Shown: positions 9,562 to 21,673 of the stretch, one piece after another | How positions within the stretch are numbered: the stretch's first letter is position 1 | Layout of the letters: each line of letters begins with the position of its first letter | Assembly: GCA_013399695.1 (NCBI GenBank) | Contig: VXAU01000195.1 | Span: forward strand, 72,627 to 136,626 | Direction of reading: 5' to 3' | From: Formicarius rufipectus | Lineage: Eukaryota; Chordata; Aves; Passeriformes; Formicariidae | DNA length: 64,000 bases | Made by a program: the position numbers and the translations under genes | Notes under the pieces: generated by a model | Told to the model about the DNA's origin: nothing | Database searches by the model: none | Seen by the model: only the letters and a program-made list of their open reading frames with translations

Positions 9562-9973
9562 GAGATGCTCTGGGAAATGGACTGCTCAGGCCTCCAGAGC
9601 CTCGCTGAAGATGGCTATGGAGGACTTTTTTCCCCCATCTTGTGGACCTAAGGATTTTGTTACTGATTTATGGACTTGGGTTTCGTGGCTTTGGAGGTAG
9701 GTCTGTTTGTCGTGTGTGCCTCTCTGTCCATCCATCTCCATGTTCTCTGCTCACTTCCTTGCAGCCTCTCTCAGTGGATGTTTCCCAGTGTTAAATTTGA
9801 TTTTTATTCCTTCCTTTTTTTTTTTTTCCTGTTCCTCTTTTGGTCTCCTTTGCACATTGATCAGGTTAACAATACCAGATGTGCATCAGTGTTTACCCAG
9901 AATATTGTAAGACTGGGCAATCTGACTTCCCTCCATGCAGCGTGCCGGGAGTTTATGAAACAAATGAACTCTT

Positions 9974-9979
9974 AATAAG
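9974..9979 (+). terminator. Candidate poly(A) signal of EPHB1 (variant AATAAG)
   Basis: AATAAG lies about 15 bp upstream of a GT-rich stretch (gagttgtgtgtgagctgt), the usual layout of a cleavage and polyadenylation site. No canonical AATAAA occurs nearby. RNA 3' ends would decide it. Confidence 0.4.
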
Positions 9980-10144
9980 GCTTTTACTTTGAGAGTTGTG
10001 TGTGAGCTGTAATGAGCCATCACCGTGCTCTCGCCAGCAGTGCCGGCAGCCGGCGGTGCTCATGTGGTGGGGGAGTGGTGGTGTGGGGCAGCTGCCTCCA
10101 GGACTGTGGGTCCTGACCTGGGTGTCCTAGTGGCTCATGTGTGT

Positions 10145-10450
10145 GGAGACCCTCCATCCCCCTCACCATCCATCCTCCTCACTCATCCCCTATCGTCCTC
10201 ACTCACCCTCCATCCTCCCCACTCATCCTCCATCCCCCTCACCATCTGTCCTTCTCACTCACCCTTCATCCCCCTCACTCTTCCTCCATCCCCCTCACTC
10301 ATCCTCCTCACTCACCTTCCATCCTCCCCACTCATCCTCCATCCCCCTCACCATCTGTCCTTCTCACTCACCCTTCATCCCCCTCACTCTTCCTCCATCC
10401 CCCTCACTCATCCTTCTCACTCACCCTGTGTCCTCCTCACTCATCCATTC
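10145..10450. repeat. Pyrimidine-rich CTCACTCATCCTCCATCC minisatellite with 109-bp tandem duplication
   Basis: The tract is built from variants of CTCACTCATCCTCCATCC. A longer unit is duplicated: 10212-10320 and 10321-10429 are nearly identical with a period of 109 bp (for example CTTCTCACTCACCCTTCATC at 10251 and 10360). Almost pure C/T on the + strand. It keeps several frames open by chance (Pro/Ser/His-rich), which is not evidence of coding. Confidence 0.9.
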
Positions 10451-10454
10451 ACAC

Positions 10455-10760
10455 CATGGCCATGCCCCACATATCTTCTGGCACCATGGGGATGTCCTGC
10501 ACGTCCCACTTCCTCCTGTGCCATGGGGATGCCTCAAATCCTGCTGTGTCACAGGAGTGCTTTATGTCTGTGTCCTGACAATGCCCACATCTGTCTGTGC
10601 CATAGTGATGCCCCATATCCATCAGTGCCACGAGGATGGCTCATTTCTGCCTGTGCTTGGGTTTTCCCCATGTCTGTCCTTGCCATGGGGCTGACCCACA
10701 TCCATCCACACCATGGGATTTCTCCATGTTCATCTGCCCCATCATATTCCCAACATCCCC
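10455..10760. repeat. Degenerate 28-bp minisatellite (about 10 units)
   Basis: Successive units resemble CATGGGGATGCCCCACATCTGTCTGTGC with a period of 27-37 bp: for example at 10456, 10487, 10523, 10600, 10630 and 10684. Units are 60-85% alike by eye, so this is an old array next to the younger 109-bp duplication. Confidence 0.7.
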
Positions 10761-11611
10761 CTGGAGATGCCTCACCAGATTTCTTACTGCCAACGAGCAC
10801 AGAGGGACAAGTCCTTCCTCTGACTTCTGCCTTCCCCTGTCCATGTGTCCTGGGTGGCATCACTGCCCCCTGTGCTGGGGCCATTGGGGTCCTCTGTAGC
10901 TGAGGGGACCCCTGTGTATCCTGTGGGGATGGTTCATGAGGAGGTTCATGCTTGGTTCATGAGGAGCACATTCCTTGGCTCAGGTTGGTGGTTCATCACC
11001 ACCAGCATATGAAGCACGCTCGTGGTGGGGTGCTCTTTACACCTCCAGCTTTATTTCTGTCCTCACCTAAGGAAGATGACCCACGCTCTGCCAAAGAACA
11101 GGAAATAACAGATGCAGGAATGAGCTTGTTTCAAATCACTGAACTCCCCCCAGAGAAAGAGGCAGAGAAAAACACCCCTTGTTTACAACAGCAGGGACTG
11201 CTCCTCATCCTGTCTGATAGACGATTGCTAATACCTCTCGGGATACTCGTGGCCCAAATCTGTATTCCAGGATGTTGTCACACAGAACACAACATGCAGA
11301 TGGAGCGGGCGCCGTGCATGCTAATGCACTGCCTTGCCACATTGATATGCGCTGGTGCTGAAGGGCCCTTTGTGGGTTTTTTTACGATTTCTCTTTTATT
11401 AGAAGGAAGCTAAAGGCATTTAAAGGAACGAGTGACAGCCACACAGACTAAATATCAATGCTCCACCTTTACGACTCCCCTGCCGTGGTGCGTGGCTGTG
11501 CAAGCACCTGTGAGGCACTGGGTCCTGCTGCCCTGCTCAGAGTCCTCTCTGTGACACCACTGCCCCTTCACAGTCCTTTCTAACTTTTTTTAAAATATAA
11601 ACCCTTTAATA

Positions 11612-11850
11612 CAGAATCATAGAATCATTAGGGTTAGATCATCGAGTCAGCTTTTGATCGATGCCCACCTTGTCAGCTAGACCAGAGCACCAAGTGCCAT
11701 GTCCAGTCTTGCCTTAAACATCTCCAAGAGTGGGGACTCCTCAGCCTCCTTGGGCAGCCTGTTCCAATGTTTAACCACTCCTTCAGTGAAGAAATTGTTC
11801 CTGATGTCCAATCTGAACCTCCCCTGGCACATCTTGTGGTCATTTCATCT
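11612..11850 (-). repeat. CR1 LINE fragment
   Basis: Begins with AGAATCATAGAATCATTAGG, the reversed CR1 3' terminal repeat, and continues through 'ttgggcagcctgttccaatg' and 'tcagtgaagaaattgttcct' blocks. 5'-truncated. Confidence 0.9.
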
Positions 11851-14844
11851 TGAATATGATATAAGAAGTCCTGCAATCCCATCCCGCAGACTGGGTACTC
11901 CTGAGTGGATAAACAGGCTGCCCCCGTGCTCAGATGCTTTTGGAGATACCGAGTCCTGCTTTACATCCTGGTTTGATTTCCCAGGGTGGATGGTGCTCTT
12001 TGGCTCACCTGTGCTGCCAGACACCCCTGATGCTTGGCCACAGGGATGCCCCTGGGCAGGGCTAGTGGTCTTTCCATCCTGCTGCTCTCTTCCAGCTGTC
12101 TGGTGGCTCCTGGGATGTGTCATAGCAGATGATTCCCATATCCCACCTCACCTAACCAGCTGTCCCCACAATAGGTGGTGTCTCAGCCTTGTGCCGGGTC
12201 CCCCCAGCTCAAAGGCTTGGAGATGTCCCCTCCAGGGTCACACGAGAGCCCACGAGCAGGTTGATGGTGCCCTGTGCTGAACAAAGAGAGTGCAGCTGGC
12301 TCAAACAAATCCCTGCAGTGATGAGGCATCATGGGCCAAGGGAGGTGCTGTCAAGAGGATATTTGAGGGGAGGTCACCACAGGCCACCTGCTCTCCTGCC
12401 TTTCAATAAAAGGCTTTTCATCCAAAGCAGAAGATTTCACCAAAGGCCATCAATCTGTTCATGGAAAATGGGGGAAAGTGCAAAATAGGCATGTTTGATT
12501 TTTGCTTTTTATTGAAAACAAAACCCATAAAAATTTCAGACTTCTGACGGACCATTTTGGTTTTTTTAGAGGCCTTTCTTACACGTGAAATTAGTTTTCC
12601 AAATTGTGAAACCTTTCTGTCTGGGAGTGACAGTGTTGTCCCTGCCTGGCCATGACAACAGGGTTGTGTTTGGACTGGCCCCTCCTTTTCCTTTATCAGA
12701 TGCCAAAGTGGTCCCTCCGGTGGTGTCTGTAGCTCCTCCTTGGGCAAGAACCTCTCCCTTGGTCTGAAAGTGAACAGTCCCCTTCCACATCTGATCCATG
12801 CTGGTTGGTGTTGGACTTCTGTTCCTTGATACCAAAGGAGAAGGGATGACTCAAAATCATTTTTTTTCCTCTCAAAGATTTGGTTTGAAAGGAAGAAAAA
12901 GGCATTTTGGATCAAAGAGGACCATCGCCACAGACCTGTCCTCTGGGCTGGGCTCCATCCATCACACGGTGCTGGTGGGTTCATCAGCCGTGTGCCAGTG
13001 ATGGGAGGTGTCCTCTGATCCCTGGGTTGGATCCTGTCCCCTGTAGCTGCTGGTGGGGCTCTGTTGCCTTGCTCCTGTGGCTGTGTCCCAGCTCTGAGCA
13101 GCAGCACATGGATCCAGCTCCTCGCCTGGGTGAGCCCACCTCATCTCGCCCCCGATCCTGTCCTTTCACTGAGACACTTTGCAGTTGTCAGCTCCTTCTC
13201 TCCATTTCTATAGCAACTGTAAAAACCTCAGCCCTTTTGTGTCTTTTTTAGGGATTTTTTTTGTGTCTGAATTGGCTTTGTCTTTTTTTGCTTGGAGCAT
13301 TAAATCAGAAAATGAGACTTTTTGCTACCAAAGCCCTGAGCTTGGCTACAGGTCTTGTGTGAGAATCAGTGGGCAAGATGCTCATGTCTGGAGTGGATGT
13401 TGCCAACTGGCTTCACGTTGCCTTCTCCCTCCAGCTCCAGCCCCGCTGTTGCTCCCCTCATCCCGCAAAAAATCCCCGCTGGCAATTCAGCTGCACCATT
13501 CTCCCTGGGGCTTTTCCCTGTCTTTTATAGAGCCCCGTGCCTGGGTGTGGTGGGGGAGGCAGCAGCTTTCTCAATAGCAGTAATTAAAAGGAGATGTCGT
13601 GCTGCTGCCAGCGAAGGTGAACCCAAGGCTCTCGCACATCCGAGGCTGGAGCGAGCGTGTGCACGGGGAAGAGGAGCGTGTATTAGTGGTGTTATTATGT
13701 GCTTCTTTCTACCAAAAGAAAAAAAAAAAAAAGGAGTGTATTTCATGCCACTTAATGACCTTCAAATTAACAGTTCTTTGAAAGCACTTATGTATATTTA
13801 ATTTTACATGTTGCTGCAAGTCAGAGCGGGGCTGCGATGGAAACAGCAGGCGGCCAGTTTTTAAATAAGAGCGATCTCAGACCATTATTCCTGAGCCTGT
13901 CAGCTTTTGTGCCTCTAATGTTCCTTTCCCCAGGAGAAATCAGGGCTGTCCTTCTCTCTGTCCCTGTCACCCTTCCCTTCTCCACTGTCTCTGTGCCAGG
14001 ATCTCCCCACATGCTGATTTGAGACCCATGGGATTCCTCTTCTGCCTCCTGTTTCTCTGGGGTGTTTGACTCAGAGGGAGAAAAGGGTTGGTTTGGGGTT
14101 AGTTTGCAGAGATCTCATCAATAAATCTCCCTGCATCCTGAGGACATCCCTGTGGGAGATGGGGAAACATCCCAGCTGGCCAGTGGCCTGGAATAAATCA
14201 CTGGGCATCACTTAATGAAGGAGTTTTTGCACTGCCACCAACCCTTGCCATTGTTTTGAGGACAGACGTGTTTCTCTCCTTTAGGGTCTCAGTTAAGGCT
14301 TTTGCCTCTGCTCTGTAGGAAATGCTGATGTATTTGAGCCACTCTGTTCACTTGGAAATCACTACTAGTAAACACTGAATTTGACTTTAAAAAGAAAAAT
14401 GATTACTCAGCTTCTGAGATGAGGAATGGATTTACAGACCCAAAAACCTTCTGTAGCTCCAAGGCCACTTGTCCCCCTTGAAGTGCTGAAGGAAAAGCAG
14501 GTGGTGGGAGCCAGGGGTCACATCCAGCTCTGGCACCCATCCAGTGCTGCATGATCCCTGCTTCCCCAGAGTCCCCACTGCACAGGGAGCTGTGGGGGGA
14601 CTTAACACCCATATCGTCACCTGCTGTCGTGCCCCTTCCCTGAAGGATCCTTCCAGGGTAGGTGCTGATCTACTTACTTGGGTCTGCCATTCTCAGAGTC
14701 TCCTTGCAATTTTGGAAGAGCCAGAAACTTCATGAGCAGCGATGGAGTAGAGGCAAAGTCCACACTGTTGGATTCCCATAGCAAATTGTTTCACCCCATC
14801 AGTGCTTTGTCTGCTGTTCCTGCTTTTCTTTTTCATATTTTGGG
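11851..14844. other. Intergenic, no gene seen
   Basis: Mixed single-copy DNA. The stretch 13540-13920 is AT-rich with TAATTA motifs and a 14-A run at 13720; 14119 has an isolated CAATAAATC. The longest open frame (minus, 12418-13107) shows no domain or codon pattern I recognise and is treated as chance. Confidence 0.6.
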
Positions 14845-14905
14845 GGTTTGGAAGGGTCCTTTGGGATCATCTGGTCCAACCCTTCTGCCATGGAGCAATG
14901 GCTGT
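14845..14905 (-). repeat. CR1-like fragment (short, degraded)
   Basis: 'tttggaagggtcctttgggatcatctggtccaaccc' matches the reversed CR1 3' region. The terminal repeat is lost. Confidence 0.6.
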
Positions 14906-16690
14906 GCCTGTCCCAGCTCAACTCCTGTCTCTGGAAGGTGTAAGAGCTGCTGTTGGGTTGTGCTCTCCAGTTTTTGATGTCCTCAGGGTTTGGTTCTGTG
15001 TCTCAGGGGAGATCTGCTGGCTCATGTCCATCACTGGACCCTGATGGGCTGTGTTCCCATACCAGAGCTTGGTGTGGAAAGAGGAGCTGTTCCAGTCAGG
15101 AGGGGGTCTCCTCTGCTTTGCATGGCAGGAAGAGATGTGAGATGGGAAGTATGACCATCCATGGCCTTAGATCTGGTCTCTTGGTTCACATCAGAGCAGC
15201 AGATTGGTGTCAGGTATGGGCGTACACCTGCCCGTGCTGACCATGGTGCCCTTCACCTGGGCCTTTTGGGGTCAGAGCTGCTGGCACTCAGGACAGTGTG
15301 TCAGTGCCATCTGCTTCTGCTGGCTGTCCTCCACAGAGCAGCACTGTGAGCATCCCTCCAGCCTGGGCTGCCCCTCTAGCCCTGTCTGTGTCCAAGCATC
15401 TCCACTACTCCTGCTCTGCTTCCTGTGGCCATTGGAATTTGGAAGCCTGTGAATGCCCTGGCTGCCCCACCCCACTGCTGTTCTTGGGGTCCCAGCAGAC
15501 CTCAACACATGGAGATCTGCACTGTAGGTGACGTGGCTGTGAACAGGGTGGCCCATCAGTGGCAGAGGTGGGATGGTGTTGAGGTCTCCTGGCCCATGTC
15601 TGGAGGGAAATGCTGGAGGAGGTTAATCTGAACAAACCAGGCGCCTGAGTTTTAAGTGGATTAGTTGAACTCTGCTCCTTCCCAAAACAGACAGCGCCCT
15701 TTTGGGCAGGATGTGGAAGTGGATTAGGCAAAAATCTGCTTAGTGCTGCATTAAGTCCAGATAACTGTAGGGGGATTAACGCCTATCCACTTAAAAAAAT
15801 TAATTGGAGTGAACTATCCTCCGTGTCCCCAAGTAAACAAGGCTCAGCAGCTTTCCCCATCCACCAGTTGGGCTGTGCCTTTCCCTTCCCCACGTGTTGC
15901 ACAAGAGCTGCCATTGCGGTGGGGGGAACCTGCTCCTCCTCTCTTTGATTATCCTTGGGGGTCTCATTAGGCAATTGAACCCTTGCATGAGGGTAAGGGA
16001 GAGAGGGCAGGGAAATTATGGTCATCACCAGTGCAATTATCAATGCTAATTAGCCCAGAGCAGGACTGATGGCGGGAGGCACAGCTCATGCCAAGTGTTG
16101 TGTGAGGAGCTGGGAGAGCCTCGTGTTGGAGCCTTGTGGGGGCTTCCACGGGCAGGAGCAGGTGGAACATGCTTGGTTGGTTTGGTGTTCTCCCTGCTGT
16201 GCTTTGGGTGAACTGGTCACATTCTTCAACCTAAATATTTGGGAAGGCGTCCACAGCCCGAGGCTGCTGTGGGCAGTGACTCGGATCCAGTGTCTTCAGC
16301 CTGGGTGGCAGTGCCATGTCACAACCCCAGTGGTGCCCAGGTGAAGAGACTCCTCTTGGAGGCTCCTGCCCTGATGCCCCAGGGAAAAGGCAGTGAGATG
16401 TGAGTCCCCTTTGCAGGAAGGGTTGGATATGGGCAGGTACCCAGGGAGGACCTGCAGGATACAGTGGTGGCCTTGGATCACTCCCAGAGCTGCCCCCGTG
16501 CCTTCCCTGCTCCGAGCTGCTCGCCTTTGCCATGGCACCTTGCGGGCACAGCAGCTGGGTTTACGGTGCCACTCCTCCTTGATTATTTTGGGTGTTTTGC
16601 AATTCTGCCCATCCCTATGAGCATGGAAAGGGAGAGCGCCCCGGGGCCGGCACGGTGCCCACGTCTCAAGCACGCTGGGGCCGATGCTGC
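14906..16690. other. Intergenic, no gene seen
   Basis: Single-copy DNA without recognisable exons. 15640-15800 has TTAAGTGGATTA-type AT-rich motifs. Open frames here have no recognisable domains. Confidence 0.6.
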
Positions 16691-16758
16691 CTTCCCTCGT
16701 GGAGTGTCTTCGCTCGTGGAACGCCTTCCCTCGTGGAGTGTCTTCCCTCGTGGAACGC
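16691..16758. repeat. 17-bp tandem repeat with 34-bp higher-order unit
   Basis: Four adjacent 17-mers alternate between two types: CTTCCCTCGTGGAGTGT (16691, 16725) and CTTC(G/C)CTCGTGGAACGC (16708, 16742), followed by a decayed fifth unit. The AB-AB order shows duplication of a 34-bp dimer. Confidence 0.9.
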
Positions 16759-18430
16759 CTTCTCCTCGAACAAACGTGGCCTTTCGATCGCTATTTGTGT
16801 CCCGGCAGCCCTTCCAGGCTGAGATCAAAGCCCTCTGCTCCTCCTTGCAGAGATTCCCACGGCGGAGCTCGGGGAGGAGGAGGAGATGCGATGATGAGGG
16901 TGATTCAGCACCTGGAGGATGTGCTGTGCTGTCCCCTCCCCACCCTCCTCCTCCTGTCCTTTGGGATGTGTCCTTTGGGATCGGCCCGAATCATCTGGAG
17001 CTGCCCCCGGCTCATTTTTGTCGGGGCGAAGGGAAGGGCTGCAGCGGAGCCGGCAGCCGCCACCCCGGCTCCCCCAGGGAAAATACCCCCCAAACCTTCC
17101 CCTGCGGGGCAGGATGGGCGACGGCAGCCAGAGGAGATGGGGAAGGGCCGGGGGGAGGCGGAGGTGGAGCCGGAGCAGCTCCCGGGGCTGGGAGCATCAC
17201 TCGGCACCAGCTTTAATGTGGCCGACCCCGCAGCCCATACCGCCCACCCTGCTGGCGTGGGTGCGCCCACCCCGGTTCACACCCACCCGTGCCCGGCTCC
17301 AGCTGCGAGTTCAGTGCCCTTGCATTTAGTTGTGTTTCTGTCACTGCCTTTTCCCAGCAGTTCTGCTGTTCTGCTCCCAGTAACATTAACAGAGCTGTGA
17401 GACCAAACCTCCAAGCACGGCACCAAAAGTGTGCCTAAGAAATGCCCAGCAATATCTTTTCTCCCAGCTGAACGTCCTTTATTTTTTTTTTTTTTTAGAT
17501 AATCTCAATTTCTTTTTCTTGCCTCTTTTTCCACCAAACATTACATTACTAAATAAAACTTTCATTACTACCTGGGTTTGCTAAAGAAAAGAATTATTTC
17601 CATTCAGGAGAACGATGAATTTTAATAGGAGTGAAATATCAGACACAGCTGGAGTGAGTTTCTGAAAGCATCAGTATGTTTGGAGAGGCACAGGGAACCC
17701 AGGAATAATTAGCCAGCGAGTCCCAGCTTTTGGTGGCCCAGCAAAGGGATCCAGCAGTCAATTGCTTTGTTATTTAATGTGCTGCCTTTGTATTTCCAAG
17801 GTGCAATTGTATGTTAAAAGCATCTTTACCTTTCCAAAGTGGCTAAATAATAGGATTTTGCTGCTGGGTGGTACTTCTTGGTTGCAGGGTGAGGGTGGCT
17901 CCTGGGGCTGCTCCTCTGGTTCTGAGACATTCTGGCTTCCCTCGGCAGCAGAGAGGATGGGGATTTTTTTGTTACATTGGAAAATGATTCATGGTGCTTT
18001 GTGGTTTGCTCCTGTGTTAGACCCAGGGGTGCTCATCTTGCAGTGGGAGGTGGGGAAAAGGCATCTTGGCTGCTGGGGGACATGGAAACCCTCCCACCCG
18101 CGAAGTCGAGTCACAGCCCCACTCCCCGAAGCAGCTCAGCTTCACAAAGAAATCTGTCTCTTCCATTCCTTTCCTTTTCCCCCCGAGGAGAAATGGAGAG
18201 CTTTCAGTGGAATCATCATTTTTCTGACAGCATATTAATTAATCCCTGCTTTTTGTGGTTTTTTTCCTCTTTTGAGAGGCTGTATCTGCTGTTACAAAGC
18301 CTTTGGGTTTCGCTGGGCACAGTCCCCGCTGGCCACAGGACAAGGGGCTCAGTGGTGAAGGATATACCAAGTCTTGAGCACTGAATGTGCTTATTCTAAC
18401 CCTTTTCTCCTTTCCCTCTTGCCTTGCAGG
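16759..18430. other. Intergenic: GC/CpG-rich patch then AT-rich block
   Basis: 16840-17300 is GC-rich with many CpGs but no recognisable exon or core promoter. 17480-17760 is AT-rich (15-T run at 17482, AAATAAAAC, TTTAATAGG) and may be conserved noncoding DNA. No gene is supported. Confidence 0.5.
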
Positions 18431-18766
18431 AGCATCGAGTCCAGCATTGCAAGCCGGGCACCAGCGCCAAGAGGGGGTCCCCAGGGACCACTGCCCCGCC
18501 ACCCACCAGATGATGCTCCGGGAGGTCCCTGCAGCACCCCGGGTCCCCATCCCCCCCTACCCTGTCCTGTACATAACCAGTGAGATGTCTGTAAAAGATT
18601 TCAACCCTTGGAATTTTTTTTGCCCTCCTTCCCAGGCCCCCATCCCCCTCCCCCCTTCCTTCCCCAATTTGTCGATTGTGTTGAAATTGTCGGAGTTTGT
18701 AACAGTAACTTTCAGAGAAATTGTACTAAAGAGAAAATTGCACTCAATAAAAATGATGAAAGAGGC
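18431..18766 (+). ncRNA. Candidate terminal exon of an unidentified transcript
   Basis: A strong acceptor precedes it: an unbroken pyrimidine tract (18395-18429) ending ccttgcag|GAGCATCG. About 310 bp later is CAATAAA (18746-18752) with a plausible cleavage site about 15 bp on. The 3' half (18660-18760) is AT-rich and UTR-like. No open frame looks like a conserved protein. It could be the last exon of a lncRNA, a distal alternative 3' exon of EPHB1 10 kb upstream, or chance. I cannot tell which. Confidence 0.3.
18746..18752 (+). terminator. Canonical poly(A) signal (CAATAAA)
   Basis: Exact AATAAA core in AT-rich context, followed by a pyrimidine-rich stretch; it would end the candidate exon above. 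Confidence 0.4.
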
Positions 18767-19315
18767 CTGGTCCCTCTCCTTCCCCTTCCCAGGGGCAGCC
18801 TTCCTGCTGCCGGCTTCTCTTCAGCTCAGACCTGGGGGAGTATTTTCCATGAATATTCATTCGGGGAACTGGCAGTGCTCCATCACTCCTTGACTTACCT
18901 CGAATGTTGATGTCTATCAGATTTGGCTCCCCGGTTTGCAAATGAAGTGACTTTATTCTCGGCGATCCCTATCGGAGGTTGCTCACTGCAAAAGAGCCAG
19001 GGGAAGGAATTTTCTTGGCACGGGTTTTTCTGTGGAGTGCATTTCAAAGCCCTCGTGTGTGACTGCTCGGGGAAGCCGCGCCGGAAGCGCTGACTGGGAT
19101 GAAAGTGCCGTCCGTGCTGGCGGAGCACGGAGGCTCCTCGCTTCCCCAGTCGTGCTGGAGCCTGTCCATGAAAGGCTGCTGCTCATCTTGAACCTGCTCT
19201 CCTTAAGGATTACTGTAAATCATGCTGGGAAAACAAATTCTTTCTTTTGCATTGGCTGCGCTCAGGCATTTTATCCTGCTGGGATCACACAACCCATCCA
19301 AGTCTCTCAGACGCA
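18767..19315. other. Intergenic, possible regulatory block
   Basis: 18940-19250 is single-copy with several CpGs (GAAGCCGCGCCGGAAGCGC near 19070) and no exon signals. Confidence 0.4.
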
Positions 19316-19413
19316 CGGTGGGATTCTTGGGAGTGCCCTGTGCAGGGCCAGGAGCTGGATTGAATGAGCTCTGTGGGTCATTTCCAACTTAGGATATTCT
19401 ATGATTCTCTGAT
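19316..19413 (+). repeat. CR1 LINE 3' tail
   Basis: 'gggccaggagctggattgaatgagc' then 'ttccaacttaggatattcta' and the terminal TATGATTCTCTGAT. Confidence 0.8.
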
Positions 19414-21673
19414 CCATGTGAAGCCACCCGAAGGCAGCTGTTCCTGCCAGCATTGGGAACATGGAGGGCTGAAACAGGGGCTAAAAGTTTTGTAATGGAT
19501 TGATTTAGAAGTATTTGGAAATGTGCAGCCACCAGTGATGTGCTTGGGGTTCAGAAAGGAGCTGGGAGAGCTTTGGAGATGTGGGATACAGACTTCCCAC
19601 ACCCATGGTTTCGGGATGATTGGTGGGGCAGGAGGCAAGTGCTGGATCAGCTGGAGGTGGGGCTGGCACGTCCCTGCTGTTCCAGGCATCCTGTGGTGTA
19701 ACACCCAGTGGTGTTACAGATGTGGGATGTTCTCATGGCTCCCATCAGGAGATCTTCAAGTCCTTGCTGCTTCTCTGGTGTCATTATAGCTGGGATTTTT
19801 TTTCGGTGATAGGGTTTTTGACTGAGTGAGTTCCACGTGCTGGTGGTGAAGGCTCCAGGTCCCTGTGGGCAGGACTCCTCCACTCTGGGCTCATACACCA
19901 CACTGAAGTTTGCCTCACACCTTGTACATAGGGGGAGGACTGTTGTTTTGTGTGTTTGGGGACTTGTTTGCCAAGCCCATCCCAACAAAAGAGAGCAGAG
20001 CATCTCTGCCATAAAATCCAGCCTCCTGGCAGGTCTTTGGATGTGCAAGATGCAAATAGGCAGCAGCTGATGGAGGGCAGAGTGCAGTTGTTTTTGTGTC
20101 CTCAGTTGAGTAGATACTTGATTTAATGGGCTACTGGTGTGGTTGAAACGAGTGTTCATGTTTCTGGAACCCTCTGGGATTTGGGGCCCTGAGAGAGTAT
20201 ATCCTTTACCCAGGTCACTTCGAGGTTTTCCTCTTAAGTAACCAAAAGACATTTAAAGTCAGTGCTTAACATTCCTGAAGTAACTTCCTTGGGAATAGCC
20301 TTTTAACAGGGTCTGGGGGAGCCCTGCTGACTGATGGTTAATGGGATGTCGGGGAGCCCAGAGCCCCTTGGCAGAGCCTGGATGTGTCTGGACCTTCACC
20401 TCCCTCATATGGATTTATACAACTGCAGGCTGTGGAACCTGTGTTTTATTCTCCCCACGGGCCAACCAGTCACCAGCTTCACCTGCATCCCAGCTGGAAT
20501 GGGATGTCATTTACAGAGGCCACACAGCAGCCAAACAAACTTTCCCTGAGCTTAGAATGCAGACACAGGTGGCTGTCACAGCCAGAACGGAGACCAACCC
20601 TCAGAATGAAAAATCTTTCCTTCATGGCTCTCAGGTTTGAAAACTGGAAGTAGCATGTTGGCTCCAATTACCCCTCAGCAGCTCCCAGAAATCTTGATAG
20701 ACCCGATGCTCTAGCACATCAGTGTGATGCTGGGCTACCCCTGGCACTGGTGGTGGAGTAAATCCTTATTGATGACCCCATGGAAAGGAGAACATTGAGC
20801 TGACATGGTGCTTGACCCAGGGCAGGGGTTGGAGGGCTCCCTGGGACACGTGATGCTCTGTGGGGTGCAGGGTGGGGGCTGCCCCTGGGGGTTCACACAT
20901 GGGGTCAGGTGGGAGGCACTTGCTCTCATTCCATTGAGGAGGCACAAGGCACAGCTCTGGCCTGAGGACAGCCCTTCCATCTGGGAAGAAAGTGGCTGGG
21001 AATGTATTGGCTGCACAGAGACAAGGGAGAAGTGAAGGAGGGGGAGGTTGGAGACACACACACATCTCTGTCCTCCCCCGCCTCCCCTCCCTCCCACACT
21101 CAGCATTGAAAGACAAATGCAAGACAGCCCAAGAGGACCATTGGCTAAATTGTAATTGGAGCAATATGGTCCGATGATAAAGTTACATGCCAGCCCACAT
21201 TAACTGGCAGCAGCTGCTGGAATTATTGGAGATGCCTCATTGCCTATTCCAAGTGCTGGGATTTTCCTGGAGGACAAAGCAGGCAGGCTGCAGCGGTGCA
21301 GGAGAGCCCTTGCTGGAGCCAGGAGGGCTCAGATGGAGCAGGGCTGAGGTTGCTGCAGTGTTGAAATCTCCTCCAGGCTCTGTGGGAGAGGTTTTGGGGG
21401 ATGCTCTCAGGAAAGTCACCTCCTGCCACCAGCTAAATGTCTTGGTTCTGTTTATCTGGTCACACCACACACAGTGACACGCACAGCCTGCACCCTGCCT
21501 GCACCCTGCCTGCACCCCGGGGGCATTGGGACAGGGCAGGATTGACTCCACTCAGTTGCTTTTATCTGGATTTCGGGTACTTCCTTGATTAAACCCTCGC
21601 AGCCACCCCTGCTTGCTGCCCCAAAGCCACAGCCAGCACAGAGGGAGGGATTCTGCCCCTCTGCCCCCCAAGG
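19414..21673. other. Intergenic, no gene seen
   Basis: Single-copy DNA. 21115-21240 (GCTAAATTGTAATTGGAGCA, then a CAGCAGCTGCTGGAATTATT block) resembles conserved noncoding sequence with an E-box and homeobox cores. Confidence 0.5.

Larger units (their letters stand above)
8443..9995 (+). other. EPHB1: EPHB1 3' UTR (probable extent)
   Basis: The stretch after the stop shows no splice-like coding exon. It is GC-rich to about 8640, then AU-rich (ATATAAATAC-type repeats at 8668-8710), then U-rich and A-rich tracts at 9128-9250, then a GGA repeat. A plausible cleavage site is after the variant hexamer AATAAG at 9974-9979, followed by a GT-rich element at 9991-10008. An earlier ATTAAA near 9224 sits in an A-tract and could be a minor site or an internal-priming trap. 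The length, about 1.5 kb, is in the range expected for this gene. The end point is inferred. Confidence 0.55.
9996..11610. other. Intergenic; minisatellites then a candidate conserved noncoding block
   Basis: Beyond the arrays at 10145-10760, 10925-10970 has three GGTTCATGAGGAG-like copies. The stretch 11060-11460 is non-repetitive, with TAAT/GCTAAT motifs (GCATGCTAATGCACTG at 11315) and no gene, and could be conserved noncoding DNA. No exon is supported. Confidence 0.5.

Noticed and set aside
10025..10903. 292-codon Pro/Ser/His-rich open frame
   Set aside because: It is a translation of the CTCACTCATCC minisatellite and the 28-bp array. Two other frames of the same strand are also open, so composition explains it.
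12418..13107. 229-codon minus-strand open frame
   Set aside because: No recognisable domain, many basic residues from AT-rich DNA, and no sign of exons around it.
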